DNA from: Microbulbifer sp. VAAF005
Lineage (GTDB): Bacteria > Pseudomonadota > Gammaproteobacteria > Pseudomonadales > Cellvibrionaceae
Assembly (NCBI RefSeq): GCF_030012985.1
Contig: NZ_CP120233.1
Span: forward strand, 5,141,001-5,205,000
Length of the DNA stretch: 64,000 bases
Direction: 5' to 3'
Part shown: positions 16,660-25,410 of the stretch, in pieces
Numbering within the stretch: position 1 is the stretch's first letter
How the letters are laid out: the number at the start of each line of letters is the position of its first letter
Position numbers and translations under genes: made by a program
Notes under the pieces: generated by a model
What the model was told of the DNA's origin: nothing
Database searches by the model: none
What the model saw: only the letters and a program-made list of their open reading frames with translations

Positions 16660-16713
16660 CTGTATACATATACAGTTGTATATATTGACAGTATTTGTGC
16701 CCAGGAGTAGTAT
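16660..16713 (+). promoter_or_regulatory. Late promoter with two abutting LexA boxes
   Basis: CTGTATACATATACAG (16660-16675) is a perfect CTGT-N8-ACAG SOS box. TTGTATATATTGACAG (16676-16691), immediately adjacent, matches 13 of 16 bases of the Escherichia-type consensus. A sigma70-type promoter follows: TTGACA at 16685-16690, 17-bp spacer, TAGTAT at 16708-16713, so the second box covers the -35. LexA would block this promoter until DNA damage. It reads into a terminator and then the endolysin gene. Confidence 0.8.
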
Positions 16714-16756
16714 GTTCACAGCTGCTTTGGTTTTCATGCAGCGACCATCCTTTCTT

Positions 16757-16782
16757 AAGCCGGCCCCCAAGCCGGTTTTTTT
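16757..16782 (+). terminator. Terminator between LexA promoter and endolysin
   Basis: CCGGC-CCCCAA-GCCGG followed by T7. Placed ~45 bp downstream of the predicted transcription start and just ahead of the lysis genes, like the leader terminator of lambdoid late promoters that needs an antiterminator. Confidence 0.75.
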
Positions 16783-16804
16783 ATGCCTGAAATTTGAGAC
16801 TCCT

Positions 16805-17182
16805 ATGTTCCAAAACGACTACTTCACAGAGTCGGAGTTGGCCTGTCGTTGTTGTGGCAAAAATCATTTCAAAGATGAAACGTTAAAGCGCCTGATTAGA
16901 GTTAGAGAGCGCTTCGGCAAGCCAATGATTATCAATTCTGGCTATCGCTGCCCGGCACATAACGCTCGGTTAAATGCCACCATGACACATACCACCGGGC
17001 AGGCTGTTGATGTTCAAGTGGCCTTGGGTCGAGCTTACCGGTTAATTCAAATCGCCCAAGAGGAAGGGTTCACCGGAATAGGGGTAAAGCAGAAGGGCCC
17101 AATAGGTAAGCGATTCCTTCACCTGGATGACCTTGAATCAATACCCGGGGAGCGCACCCGCCCTACAGTCTGGAGTTACTAA
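16805..17182 (+). CDS. Endolysin, peptidase M15 family
   Basis: 125 aa from ATG 16805 (MFQNDYFTESELACRCCG). Residues ~40-115 form an M15-type zinc peptidase: INSGYRCPAHNA, THTTGQAVDVQ with the H-x6-D metal ligands, and RFLHLDD with the third His. It would cut peptidoglycan cross-bridges at lysis. Upstream in-frame Met codons cross the promoter and terminator and are not used. The stop overlaps the holin start (TAATGG). Confidence 0.88.
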   Translation: MFQNDYFTESELACRCCGKNHFKDETLKRLIRVRERFGKPMIINSGYRCPAHNARLNATMTHTTGQAVDVQVALGRAYRLIQIAQEEGFTGIGVKQKGPIGKRFLHLDDLESIPGERTRPTVWSY

Positions 17183-17640
17183 TGGCTTTTGACCCGCTAA
17201 CGGCAATTTTTGAAGCCGGAAAAATGGCCATCGAGCGTATATGGCCCGACCCAGTTAAGCGTGCAGAGGAAGTGCGCAAGCTGGAGGAACTCAAGCAAAA
17301 GGGCAGCTTGGCAGAGCTAAATGTTCAGGTGCAGTTACTTCTCGGGCAGCTGGAAGTCAACAAAGCCGAGGCTCAGCACAAAAGCATATTTGTCGCCGGT
17401 TGGCGCCCCTGGATTGGCTGGGTTGGAGGTTTGGCTCTCGCCTATCAGTTTGTTCTGTATCCATTGCTCTGTTGGGTTTGGGCTATCTGCAGCGCTAAGG
17501 GCTCGATACCGGCAGATATAACCCCACCACCTGTACTCGAAACCGGCGCTCTGTTCTCAATGATAACGGCCATGCTCGGTATAGGTGCCATGCGCTCATA
17601 CGATAAAAACCGTGGTACTCAAACGGACAAGATTCGATGA
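17182..17640 (+). CDS. Holin, 3-TM gene-transfer/phage type
   Basis: 152 aa. An amphipathic N-terminus (DPLTAIFEAGKMAIERIWPDP, KRAEEVRKLEELKQKG) is followed by AGWRPWIGWVGGLALAYQFVLYPLL and a second hydrophobic region LFSMITAMLGIGAMRSYDK, matching the 'holin of 3 TMs' family. Forms the membrane lesion timing lysis. Lies between endolysin and a small membrane protein, overlapping both. Confidence 0.85.
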   Translation: MAFDPLTAIFEAGKMAIERIWPDPVKRAEEVRKLEELKQKGSLAELNVQVQLLLGQLEVNKAEAQHKSIFVAGWRPWIGWVGGLALAYQFVLYPLLCWVWAICSAKGSIPADITPPPVLETGALFSMITAMLGIGAMRSYDKNRGTQTDKIR

Positions 17641-17900
17641 CTCAACAAGCAGAGCACTGGCACCTCAGCAAAAGCATCTCTATCACTCAGATAGCCAGCA
17701 TCATACTTTTAGCGGCTGGCTTGTTTGCCTGGGGCTCAGATGTAGAAAAACGGGTAGGGGAGAACGCACAAGCAATTAAGCACGAATCAGCTATGCGTGC
17801 CCTAGAGCAAAAGCACATAGCTGAATTCAAAGACGAAATCAGAACACGTCTCCAGCGTATTGATAGCAAGCTGGAGCGGTTGATAGAGAGAGGGGAGTAG
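17637..17900 (+). CDS. Small membrane/coiled-coil lysis-cassette protein
   Basis: 87 aa: one N-terminal TM (SITQIASIILLAAGLFAWG), then a charged coiled coil (RALEQKHIAEFKDEIRTRLQRIDSKLERLIERGE). Its position after the holin suggests a holin partner or inner-membrane spanin-like component; no lipobox partner was seen. ATGA overlap with the holin. Confidence 0.7.
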   Translation: MTQQAEHWHLSKSISITQIASIILLAAGLFAWGSDVEKRVGENAQAIKHESAMRALEQKHIAEFKDEIRTRLQRIDSKLERLIERGE

Positions 17901-17905
17901 GAGGG

Positions 17906-18121
17906 TTACTCGCCACCACTTTCCATGGCTGCCTGTATTTGGTCAGCATACTTTGAAAGATTATCGAACTCATATGTCAGCTGATTTACATGTTGAGTTG
18001 CTGCACCTGCTCTTGCTCGAATTATTTCAAGAGCAACTGCAACGGCTTGCGCTCGCGCTTCTTTGGGGTCCTCGAAATATGCAGAGCTTGACATCCTGGC
18101 TGCAGAAATAAAATCGGTCAT
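17906..18121 (-). CDS. Small leftward gene inside late region
   Basis: 71 aa starting MTDFISAARMSSSAYFEDP, Ala-rich helices. AAAGGA lies 9 nt upstream of ATG 18121. It opposes the late operon between lysis and terminase genes. Family unknown; an independently transcribed lysogeny gene is possible. Confidence 0.55.
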   Translation of the reverse strand: MTDFISAARMSSSAYFEDPKEARAQAVAVALEIIRARAGAATQHVNQLTYEFDNLSKYADQIQAAMESGGE

Positions 18122-18219
18122 GACTAATTCCTTTATTGATGTTTCAAGTGGATAAGCTGAGGGCTGAATAGATAAATTAAACCCTATTGGCGCAAAACTC
18201 ATTCACTTTGGGGATAGCA

Positions 18220-18677
18220 ATGGCAAGGCGAACCAGCTACCGAGAAGAGTTTGCCGAGCAAGTCGAAAAGCTCTGCAAGCTTGGCCTTACAGATAAAGAG
18301 TTAGGCGAATTCTTCGAAGTAACCGAGCAAACAATCAACAATTGGAAGAATAAGCATCCCGAATTTTTTGAGTCCATAAAAAGGGGCAAAACTTTGGCCG
18401 ATGCCAACGTGGTCGAAAGCCTCTTCCGAAGGGCCTGCGGCTACAGCCATGAAGCTGTAAAGATCATGCAGCACAACGGCAAGCCTATTGTCCAGGAATA
18501 CACCGAACACTACCCCCAGACACTACAGCGTGTTTAGCCTGGCTTCACAACCGGCAAAGAGAAAAGTGGCAACGAAACCCTGACCCAGCCGGTGGCGGTG
18601 CCGACATACCACCGACAAAAGTCGTATTCGAGGTCAAGGATGCAAGAACGCGGGAGGGAAGTGAGAGCGGCACTTAA
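18220..18677 (+). pseudogene. terS: Terminase small subunit, frameshifted
   Basis: DNA-recognition subunit for packaging. Intact part: MARRTSYREEFAEQVEKLC, an HTH (LTDKELGEFFEVTEQTINNWKNKHPEF) and RRACGYSHEAVKIM, stopping at 18,537. At the C5 run 18513-18517 one C is missing; restoring it gives HYPPDTTACLAWLHNRQREKW and a continuing frame to TAA 18675-18677. HYPPDTTA-x-x-WL is a hallmark of this family, so the lesion is certain, but whether biological or sequencing error is not. Needed for packaging, so decay would cripple the prophage. Confidence 0.88.
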
Positions 18678-19962
18678 TGTTCCGCAAAGTCAGTTTTTGA
18701 ACCTGCCGCATAAGTACCGAGCTTACGTTGCAGGATTTGGGTCTGGGAAGACCTGGGTTGGCTGTTCAGGACAGCTGGCCCACTTCTACGAGCATCCCAA
18801 GATTAATCAGGGCTACTTTGCTCCAACCTATCCACTAATTAGGGATATTTACTACCCCACAATCGGCGAAGTTGCTGAGACTATGGGGCTGCGGGTTAAG
18901 GTCAAGCGAGGTGACCACGAAGTTGAGGTTTACAGCGGTAGTCGTTATCGAGGCTCTGTAATCTGCCGGTCGATAGATGACCCGGCTAATATTGTTGGAT
19001 TTAAAATCGGCCATGCCTTGGTCGATGAGCTGGATTTGCTCGCTGAGAAGAAAGCAGAGCAGGCCTGGCGGAAAATCATGGCGCGTATGCGCTACAAGGT
19101 CCACGGTGTCAAAAATGGCATCGATGTAACGACCACTCCGGAAGGATTCAAGTTTGTCTACCGCCAGTTCGTAAAGGCGCTCCGGGATAAACCGAAACTT
19201 CGCGAGCGATACGGGTTAATCCAGGCCTCGACCTTCGATAATGAATCGAACCTGCCGGATGACTATATCGACTCGATGCTTGAGGCATATACGCCCGAGC
19301 TAATCCGGGCCTATCTCAATGGCCAGTTTGTAAACCTGCTGACCGGGACGGTTTATCACCAGTTCGACCGCAAGCTAAATCACTGCAATGACTCAGTGAA
19401 TCCCGGTGAGCCCTTGTACATTGGTATGGATTTCAATGTTGGCAAGATGGCGGCAATCACTCATGTGAAGAGAGAAAGCAAGCCACGGGCCGTTGATGAA
19501 ATTCTTGAGGGCTACGACACCCCGGACATGATTCGAAGAATCAAAGAGCGGTATTGGGAATACCGGGATGGGGACTACCGCAAGACTTGCGAGGTTCGCA
19601 TTTACCCGGATGCCTCTGGTGATTCTCGCAAGTCTGTGAACGCCAGCACCACGGATTTAGCCTTGCTGAGAAATGCTGGGTTTTCGGTACACGCCCCGAA
19701 AGCCAATCCCCCGGTGAAAGACCGGGTCAATGCAATGAACGCGATGTTCTGCAATGCCAAGGGTGAGCGTCGATATCTCGTGAATACAGATAAGTGCCCG
19801 GGTTATTCCGATTGTCTCGAGCAGCAACCCTGGGCAGAAAATGGCGAGCCGGACAAAAGCGGCGGCCTCGACCATGCTCCAGACGCTGGTGGTTATTTTA
19901 TCCATCACGATTACCCACTTATCAAACCAGCATTAACCATCAACATGGGAATGGCCTACTAA
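18661..19962 (+). CDS. terL: Terminase large subunit
   Basis: About 433 aa. ATPase part: YVAGFGSGKTWVGC (Walker A variant), HALVDELDLL (Walker B). Nuclease part: LYIGMDFNVGKMAAITH, RIYPDASGDSRKS, and DHAPDAGGYFI with the acidic residues of an RNase-H-like fold. GTG 18661 is favoured because GGGAGG precedes it and the protein then starts MRAALNVPQSQFL; ATG 18640 and GTG 18592 are longer alternatives overlapping terS. Drives ATP-dependent DNA packaging into proheads. Confidence 0.93.
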   Translation: MRAALNVPQSQFLNLPHKYRAYVAGFGSGKTWVGCSGQLAHFYEHPKINQGYFAPTYPLIRDIYYPTIGEVAETMGLRVKVKRGDHEVEVYSGSRYRGSVICRSIDDPANIVGFKIGHALVDELDLLAEKKAEQAWRKIMARMRYKVHGVKNGIDVTTTPEGFKFVYRQFVKALRDKPKLRERYGLIQASTFDNESNLPDDYIDSMLEAYTPELIRAYLNGQFVNLLTGTVYHQFDRKLNHCNDSVNPGEPLYIGMDFNVGKMAAITHVKRESKPRAVDEILEGYDTPDMIRRIKERYWEYRDGDYRKTCEVRIYPDASGDSRKSVNASTTDLALLRNAGFSVHAPKANPPVKDRVNAMNAMFCNAKGERRYLVNTDKCPGYSDCLEQQPWAENGEPDKSGGLDHAPDAGGYFIHHDYPLIKPALTINMGMAY

Positions 19963-21383
19963 TGGCAAATGACGTTACCTATCAGCGCGACGACTTCGCC
20001 AAGGCGCTGCCAGACTGGACTCTGGTTGATGATATCTGTGCGGGTGAGCGGGTTATTAAGGCTAAGGGCACTACCTACCTGCCCATGCCCAACCCAAAAG
20101 ACCAGAGTGAAGCAAATAGAGCTCGCTATCAGCAGTACACAGACAGGGCAGTTTTCTATAACGCAACTGGCCGCACGTTGCAGGGCCTGGTTGGTGCCGT
20201 ATTTCGCCGAGCGCCTACGGTAGATATCCCGGCAGGTCTGGAATACCTGACTTCAGATGCTAATGGCAATGGGGTAAGCATCTACCAGCAGTCTCAGTCT
20301 GTAGTTGCTGCGGTGCTTAAGTCTGGCCGGCGCGGTCTGCTGGTGGATTATCCAAAAACTGAAGGGCAAACCTCCAAGGCCGAACAGCAAGCCGGGCTAG
20401 TGCGTGCATCGATAGTGAGCTATCCCGCTAATCAGATTATCAATTGGCGGACCATCAAGGTTGGCGGTGTTCACCGGCTGGGGCTGGTTGTTATCCGTGA
20501 GAGCTATGAAGAAGTCACCTCAGATGGTTTTGGCATTGAAGAGAAAACTCAGTACCGCGCACTCAAGCTGATTGATGGTCGCTACACAGTGGAGATATGG
20601 CGCAGTGGCAACACTGGCACCTGGGTTATTCACGACACTTACACACCGTTAGATGGAGCAGGGAAGGCCTGGGACATTATCCCCTTTACCTTTGTCGGCG
20701 CTGAGAACAATGATTCGAGTATCGACCGGTCTCCATTGTTAGACCTGGCAAACCTTAACAAAGCTCATTACCGCAACTCAGCAGACTATGAGGATTCAGC
20801 GTTTTTCGTCGGTCAGGCCCAGCCTTGGATTTCTGGATTGACTGAGAACTGGCGTGACCATATGGAGAAGCAGGGCATTTATATTGGCTCCCGCTCGCCC
20901 ATCCTGCTCCCCGATGGCGGTGCCTTTGGATTTGCTCAAGTTGAACCTAATACCCTGGTCAAAGAAGCAATGGACCAGAAAGAAAAGCAAATGGTCGCCT
21001 TGGGTGCTCGCTTGATTGAGCGCGGTTCAGCAGTAAAGACTGCCACTGAAGCCCAAGCCGAAAATGAATCAGAGCACTCGGTTTTGTCCTTGGTTGCCGA
21101 GAACGTCAGTGAGGCTTACACCCAGGCTATTCAATGGGTGGCCCAGTTCCAGAATGTACAGGCTGATACCGAGTACAAACTCAACCAGGACTTTGCTGAA
21201 TCCAATCTTGATGCGCAGATGCTCACCGCTCTGGTGAATGCCTGGCAGTCTGGTCGCTTACCGAGTTCCGACCTGTGGGCGAACCTCCGCAAGCACGGCG
21301 TAATCAATGCCGAGAAGACTGATGAGGCAATTCGTGAAGAGCTGGATAGCGAGGAGCCTGAGCCAGGGTTAAACGATGAGTGA
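19962..21383 (+). CDS. Portal protein, DUF4055 family
   Basis: 473 aa, start MANDVTYQRDDFAKAL overlapping the terL stop (TAATG). DUF4055 features: KGTTYLPMPNPKDQSEANRARY, RTLQGLVGAVFRRAP, GLLVDYP, and WDIIPFTFVGAENND. Forms the dodecameric portal at the capsid vertex. Situated as expected between terL and the minor head protein. Confidence 0.9.
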   Translation: MANDVTYQRDDFAKALPDWTLVDDICAGERVIKAKGTTYLPMPNPKDQSEANRARYQQYTDRAVFYNATGRTLQGLVGAVFRRAPTVDIPAGLEYLTSDANGNGVSIYQQSQSVVAAVLKSGRRGLLVDYPKTEGQTSKAEQQAGLVRASIVSYPANQIINWRTIKVGGVHRLGLVVIRESYEEVTSDGFGIEEKTQYRALKLIDGRYTVEIWRSGNTGTWVIHDTYTPLDGAGKAWDIIPFTFVGAENNDSSIDRSPLLDLANLNKAHYRNSADYEDSAFFVGQAQPWISGLTENWRDHMEKQGIYIGSRSPILLPDGGAFGFAQVEPNTLVKEAMDQKEKQMVALGARLIERGSAVKTATEAQAENESEHSVLSLVAENVSEAYTQAIQWVAQFQNVQADTEYKLNQDFAESNLDAQMLTALVNAWQSGRLPSSDLWANLRKHGVINAEKTDEAIREELDSEEPEPGLNDE

Positions 21384-22443
21384 AGCCCTTGCTACCTCAA
21401 GCACTCGCCATGCTGTCTATCTGGAGCGATTAAAGTCTGGTGAGGTAAATCAGTTTGCGGCTTTCCTGCAGCAGATAGACCGCTCCATAAAGCAACGTCT
21501 TTCAAGCCACGATTTAACCGAGCTCTCCCGGGCAAGGCTGGAGCGACTACTTGCTGCAGTTGATACCGATCTATCCGAGATATTCAGAAAGTATTACGAC
21601 CAGCTTGCTGGCCATTTGCTGGATTTGGCTGAGTATGAATCAGAGTTTGAAGCCCGAAACCTGCAGGCCGCGTTGATTGCTGGGGTAGAGACTGTAATTC
21701 CTGCACCGGCTCAGGTCCGTGCCGCCGTGCTTTCCACTCCACTTTCTGTGCGTGGTCCTGATGGTGGCCAGCTGATTGAGCCATTTATCAAGGACTGGAC
21801 TAGCAGCGAGAGAAAGCGGGTTACTGGGGCAATTCGGCAGGGTTTCTTCGAGGGGCAAACAACCCTGCAGATTATCCGCAATGTGCGCGGAACCAAGGCG
21901 AATAAATACCGCGACGGGATTTTGGCGATAACCCGGCGCAACGCCGACGCGGTGGTTCGCACAGCAATAGCTCACACGGCTACTACCGCGCGAATGGAGA
22001 CACTGCACAGCAATGCCGACTTACTGGAAGGTATGCGTTGGGTATCCACCCTGGATAGCCGCACGTCGCCGCAGTGCCGCAGCCTGGATAATGAGGTATT
22101 TCCCCTCGACAAGGGGCCACGGCCACCGGTTCATATCCGATGCCGCAGTACAGTTATTGCGGTTCTGAAGGAAAAGTACCGGGCACTAAGTGAGGGCGCT
22201 ACACGGGCCAGTAAGGACGGCTATGTTGATGCTGGTCTGACTTATTACCAGTGGCTCAAGAAACAACCGTTGAGTTTTATACAAGATGCCATCGGCCCAA
22301 CCCGGGCAAGGCTTCTTCTTGATGGTGGACTCTCTGCTGAGCGGTTTGCAGCGCTTAATCTGGGGCGGAATTTTAAGCCCTTGACCTTGGATGAGATGAA
22401 ACAGAAAGAGCCAATTGCATTTAAGAAAGCGGGGATTCAATGA
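21376..22443 (+). CDS. Minor head / head morphogenesis protein (Mu F / SPP1 gp7-like)
   Basis: 355 aa. A helical N-terminal half, then RNADAVVRTAIAHTATTARME and DSRTSPQCRSLDNEVFPLDKGPRPPVHIRCRSTVIAV, the signature C-terminal module of Mu-F-like minor head proteins. Overlaps the portal gene by 8 nt. Confidence 0.9.
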   Translation: MSEALATSSTRHAVYLERLKSGEVNQFAAFLQQIDRSIKQRLSSHDLTELSRARLERLLAAVDTDLSEIFRKYYDQLAGHLLDLAEYESEFEARNLQAALIAGVETVIPAPAQVRAAVLSTPLSVRGPDGGQLIEPFIKDWTSSERKRVTGAIRQGFFEGQTTLQIIRNVRGTKANKYRDGILAITRRNADAVVRTAIAHTATTARMETLHSNADLLEGMRWVSTLDSRTSPQCRSLDNEVFPLDKGPRPPVHIRCRSTVIAVLKEKYRALSEGATRASKDGYVDAGLTYYQWLKKQPLSFIQDAIGPTRARLLLDGGLSAERFAALNLGRNFKPLTLDEMKQKEPIAFKKAGIQ

Positions 22444-22688
22444 ATATATCTATAAAGCCTATTGAGAAGTTCGCTGTAGAAGTTGACGGGGTTGCTATCG
22501 GAGAATTTGAGAAAGTTTCATCATGGGAGGGGTTTATCAAATTGCAAAATTCCAAGGGAATTATCATTGCTGCTGACAACTCCGCGTCCTCCATAAATAT
22601 AACAGGAGGAATATTCGGTGATATTTTCGGTCTGAAGGCGAAAACACTTCAGGTCATAAAAGCTAGCGAAAACCTTATCCCAAGTTAA
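22440..22688 (+). CDS. Small hypothetical late protein
   Basis: 82 aa (MNISIKPIEKFAVEVDG...), Ile-rich, beta-strand pattern; ATGA overlap with the minor head gene. More AT-rich than its neighbours. Followed by a terminator at 22713. Could be a small virion accessory protein or an insertion of cargo; unknown. Confidence 0.55.
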   Translation: MNISIKPIEKFAVEVDGVAIGEFEKVSSWEGFIKLQNSKGIIIAADNSASSINITGGIFGDIFGLKAKTLQVIKASENLIPS

Positions 22689-22712
22689 GCAGATTACTTA
22701 TTTCCCTATAAC

Positions 22713-22737
22713 AGGCTCGCTTCGGCGGGCCTTTTTT
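22713..22737 (+). terminator. Stem-loop terminator within late operon
   Basis: GGCTCGC-TTCG-GCGGGCC followed by T6: TTCG tetraloop hairpin between the 22,440 gene and the scaffold-like gene. It probably trims expression of downstream head genes or is read through by an antiterminated polymerase. Confidence 0.75.
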
Positions 22738-22778
22738 ATATCTGCCGGAAATCCCGGCGAAATGTCTCAGGAGACACC

Positions 22779-23453
22779 ATGCTGAAATACAGGCTCAAAA
22801 CCCTGGAGGGTTTAGATGAGGCCGTCGCCGCGATGTATGAGAAGGACGGCGATGGATACAAGCTAAAGGTTGATGGTATCCCGCAAGGGGAGGGGGTGGC
22901 TGAATTAAAAGCACAAGTTGCCTCCTTGCTGGAGGAGAAAAAAGCTGAAGCCAAAAAGGCCAAGGATGCAGCAGAAGAGGCTGCTCGCAAGAGTGGGGAT
23001 GTAGAAGCTCTTGATAACTCTTGGAAGGAAAAGCTAGCCAATCGTGAGACTGAACTGCAAGCGCAAATTGACGCCTTGAACGGCAGCATTACCACAATGA
23101 CCGTGGATAACGTTGCTGTGTCCATGGCCAACGAGATAGCGGTTCAAGGGAGCGCCGATATCCTGGTTCCCCATATCAAGGCCCGCTTGGCTGCTGAGCA
23201 ACGTGACGGTCAGTTCGTAACGGTGGTTAAAGATGGCCAAGGCAAGCCCTCAGCGGCAAGCCTGGACGATCTTAAAACTGAGTTTGCCAACAATCCCGCA
23301 TTCGCCCCGGTGATTCTTGGTAGCAAAGCTTCTGGTGGTGGTGCTGGTGGAGGTGGCCAAGGTGGTGGCGGGGCTGCAACCGGAAACATGGGCGGCTCTC
23401 GTTCGGAGCGCACAGCGGCCATCTCGGCCAAATTCCCTGATTTAAACAGCTAA
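22779..23453 (+). CDS. Scaffolding-like head protein
   Basis: 224 aa. Starts MLKYRLKTLEGLDEAVAAMY; has a long Glu/Lys/Ala coiled coil (residues ~45-110), a compact region SMANEIAVQGSADILVPHIKARL, and a Gly-rich segment near residues 187-205. Such helical proteins just before the capsid gene serve as scaffolds during prohead assembly. RBS CAGGAGACACC precedes the ATG. Confidence 0.75.
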   Translation: MLKYRLKTLEGLDEAVAAMYEKDGDGYKLKVDGIPQGEGVAELKAQVASLLEEKKAEAKKAKDAAEEAARKSGDVEALDNSWKEKLANRETELQAQIDALNGSITTMTVDNVAVSMANEIAVQGSADILVPHIKARLAAEQRDGQFVTVVKDGQGKPSAASLDDLKTEFANNPAFAPVILGSKASGGGAGGGGQGGGGAATGNMGGSRSERTAAISAKFPDLNS

Positions 23454-23465
23454 AGGTAAATAGCC

Positions 23466-24431
23466 ATGCTTTCGCATATGGAAGTTTTTAATAAGTACAT
23501 CATGCCTGCCACAATCGAAACATTGGCGGTAATGGTGCAGAAGTTTAACGCGGCCTCTAATGGGGCTATCCGATTGACCACGGAGGGGTTCGAGGGTGAT
23601 TTCTTACAAGAGTCATTCTTTGCTGCCATTCACGGTGCACAGCGCCGGGTGAATCGATACGGGTCAAATGACGACCAGGCAGCAACCGACCTAACCCAGC
23701 TCAAGCGCAGTTCTGTAAAAGTGGCCGGTGGGTTTGGCCCTATCTTGTTTGAACCGGGCCAGATGACTTGGCTAAACAAGCCTACGGCTGAGGGTGTGGA
23801 GGTAGCGTCCCGTAACTTCGCCGAAGCGCTCATGCAGGACCAGCTTTTCACAGCAATTGCCGCACTTGTGGCAGCCATCGAAAACAACACCTCGGTGGTC
23901 AATGATGTGTCTGCAACTGCGGGTATAAGCTACACCGCTCTCAATAGTGCTCACGCTAAGTTTGGTGACCACTCCGGAAGTCTGATTGCCAATGTGATGA
24001 CCGGGGAGGTAATGCACAAACTGATCGGCCAGAACCTTACCAATGCCACCCGTTTGTTCGAAGCCCAGAACGTCAATGTGGTGGATATCCTCGGTAAAGC
24101 AGTAATTGTCACCGATGCACCGGCACTCTTTGAGACGGGCAGCCCAAATAAACAAAAGGTATTGGGACTGGTGGATAGTGCTGCTGTAGTTCATGACGGC
24201 GGTGACCTGATTTCGAATATCCAGACCTCCAACGGTAAAGAGCGCATCGAAACCACTATGCAGGTCGACTACACCTTTGGGTTGGGCCTGAAGGGTTACA
24301 CCTGGGATGAGGCCAATGGCGGTAAGTCCCCCACCGATGCGGACCTAGCTACCGGTGCCAATTGGGACAAGGTAATGACCTCAGATAAACACACTGCCGG
24401 CGTTATCGCGGTTGGTGATTCCACTAAGTAA
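23466..24431 (+). CDS. Major capsid protein
   Basis: 321 aa: VFNKYIMPATIETLAVMVQKFN, GFEGDFLQESFFAAIHG, RSSVKVAGGFGPILFEPGQM, MTGEVMHKLIGQNL and ILGKAVIVTDAPALFE. The pattern is that of HK97-fold major capsid proteins of siphoviruses lacking a large N-terminal arm. Flanked by scaffold-like and connector genes. Identity rests on order and residual similarity. Confidence 0.88.
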   Translation: MLSHMEVFNKYIMPATIETLAVMVQKFNAASNGAIRLTTEGFEGDFLQESFFAAIHGAQRRVNRYGSNDDQAATDLTQLKRSSVKVAGGFGPILFEPGQMTWLNKPTAEGVEVASRNFAEALMQDQLFTAIAALVAAIENNTSVVNDVSATAGISYTALNSAHAKFGDHSGSLIANVMTGEVMHKLIGQNLTNATRLFEAQNVNVVDILGKAVIVTDAPALFETGSPNKQKVLGLVDSAAVVHDGGDLISNIQTSNGKERIETTMQVDYTFGLGLKGYTWDEANGGKSPTDADLATGANWDKVMTSDKHTAGVIAVGDSTK

Positions 24432-24477
24432 ATTATTGGCGGCTTTGGCCGCCAGTTCATGACAGGTAGGTGATAAC

Positions 24478-24618
24478 ATGTCCGCTAAAATTAAATACGT
24501 AAAACATCCCATCTCGCAGGAAGAGAAAAAGAAGTTGCGCGAACAAGGTTTTAAAATCGTTGATGCACGATTTGACCCTGAGCCTAAAAAGGCAGAAGCC
24601 CCTAAAGGCGATAAGTAG
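24478..24618 (+). CDS. 46-aa late protein
   Basis: MSAKIKYVKHPISQEEKKKL opens a 46-residue basic protein ending in a Lys/Pro/Ala tail. GGTAGGTGATAAC lies upstream. It sits directly between capsid and connector genes, where many siphoviruses have a short head gene of this type. Confidence 0.65.
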   Translation: MSAKIKYVKHPISQEEKKKLREQGFKIVDARFDPEPKKAEAPKGDK

Positions 24619-24626
24619 GCGACACC

Positions 24627-25145
24627 ATGGCCCTGACAATAGAAGACGGCACCGGCTCTAATTTGAGTGCTAACAGCTATGCCAGCGCGCAAGACTTGCG
24701 CGACTATGCGGGTGCGCGCGGGGTAGACCTATCTGCATTATCAGATGCCGAGTGTGAGCCGCTTCTTATCAGGGCCATGGACTTTCTCGAAGGCAAGCGT
24801 GACCGATATAAGGGGTATATCTCAGTGCAGGGCCAGCCGCTTCAGTGGCCCCGAGCTGATGCCTGGGGAATCTCCTATCCGGATGCACTTTTCCCAAGTA
24901 ATGAGATTCCGCGTGAGTTAGTGTATGCGCAGTTGGCCCTGGCAATTGAGGCGAGAGAAAACGATCTCCAACCTAACCGCTTGCCGACTGATAGCGGGCC
25001 GGTGACAAAAAAGCGTGTAGAAGGCGCGGTTGAGATAACTTATTCTGCACCTATTCAACAGCAGTTCACGCCTGCCTTTGCCAAGGTTGACGCTTTACTC
25101 GCTCCGCTGCTGAAAAATAGCGGGCTATTCCTAATTCGATCTTGA
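24627..25145 (+). CDS. Head-tail connector, DnaT-like/gp6-type
   Basis: 172 aa. Contains SYASAQDLRDYAGARGVDLSAL, RAMDFLEGKRDRYKGY and LQWPRADAWG, then ELVYAQLALAIEARE. This matches the phage family often annotated 'DnaT-like ssDNA-binding', whose position and fold fit a head completion/adaptor protein. Downstream of the capsid gene. Confidence 0.8.
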   Translation: MALTIEDGTGSNLSANSYASAQDLRDYAGARGVDLSALSDAECEPLLIRAMDFLEGKRDRYKGYISVQGQPLQWPRADAWGISYPDALFPSNEIPRELVYAQLALAIEARENDLQPNRLPTDSGPVTKKRVEGAVEITYSAPIQQQFTPAFAKVDALLAPLLKNSGLFLIRS

Positions 25146-25158
25146 CCGGAGGAATGTC

Positions 25159-25350
25159 ATGGATGAAGAAATTCGTGAGTGTCTGAAGGCTGGGCGGCCG
25201 GTAACTTTCCTTAACACCAGCCAAGCCAATATTCAGAGGGCAGCGCACCAGCTTTCGAAGTGTACCCCAGAAATTGCGAGGTTGGCGGCTGATATTAGTA
25301 GTGCCTTTAAAGGGATTTCTATAGCAGCGTGCGGTATTAAATTCACTTGA
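25159..25350 (+). CDS. Small hypothetical late protein
   Basis: 63 aa, MDEEIRECLKAGRPVTFLNTS..., helical. GGAGGAATGTC ribosome-binding site. Followed by a TTCG terminator. Function unknown. Confidence 0.5.
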   Translation: MDEEIRECLKAGRPVTFLNTSQANIQRAAHQLSKCTPEIARLAADISSAFKGISIAACGIKFT

Positions 25351-25373
25351 TTTCAATTTCTCGTTCAAACCCA

Positions 25374-25397
25374 AGACCCGCTTCGGCGGGTTTTTTT
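25374..25397 (+). terminator. Second TTCG terminator within late operon
   Basis: GACCCGC-TTCG-GCGGG followed by T7. Same architecture as the one at 22713. Its place among head-tail genes means downstream tail genes need read-through or antitermination. Confidence 0.75.
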
Positions 25398-25410
25398 ATG
25401 TGTGAAAATC

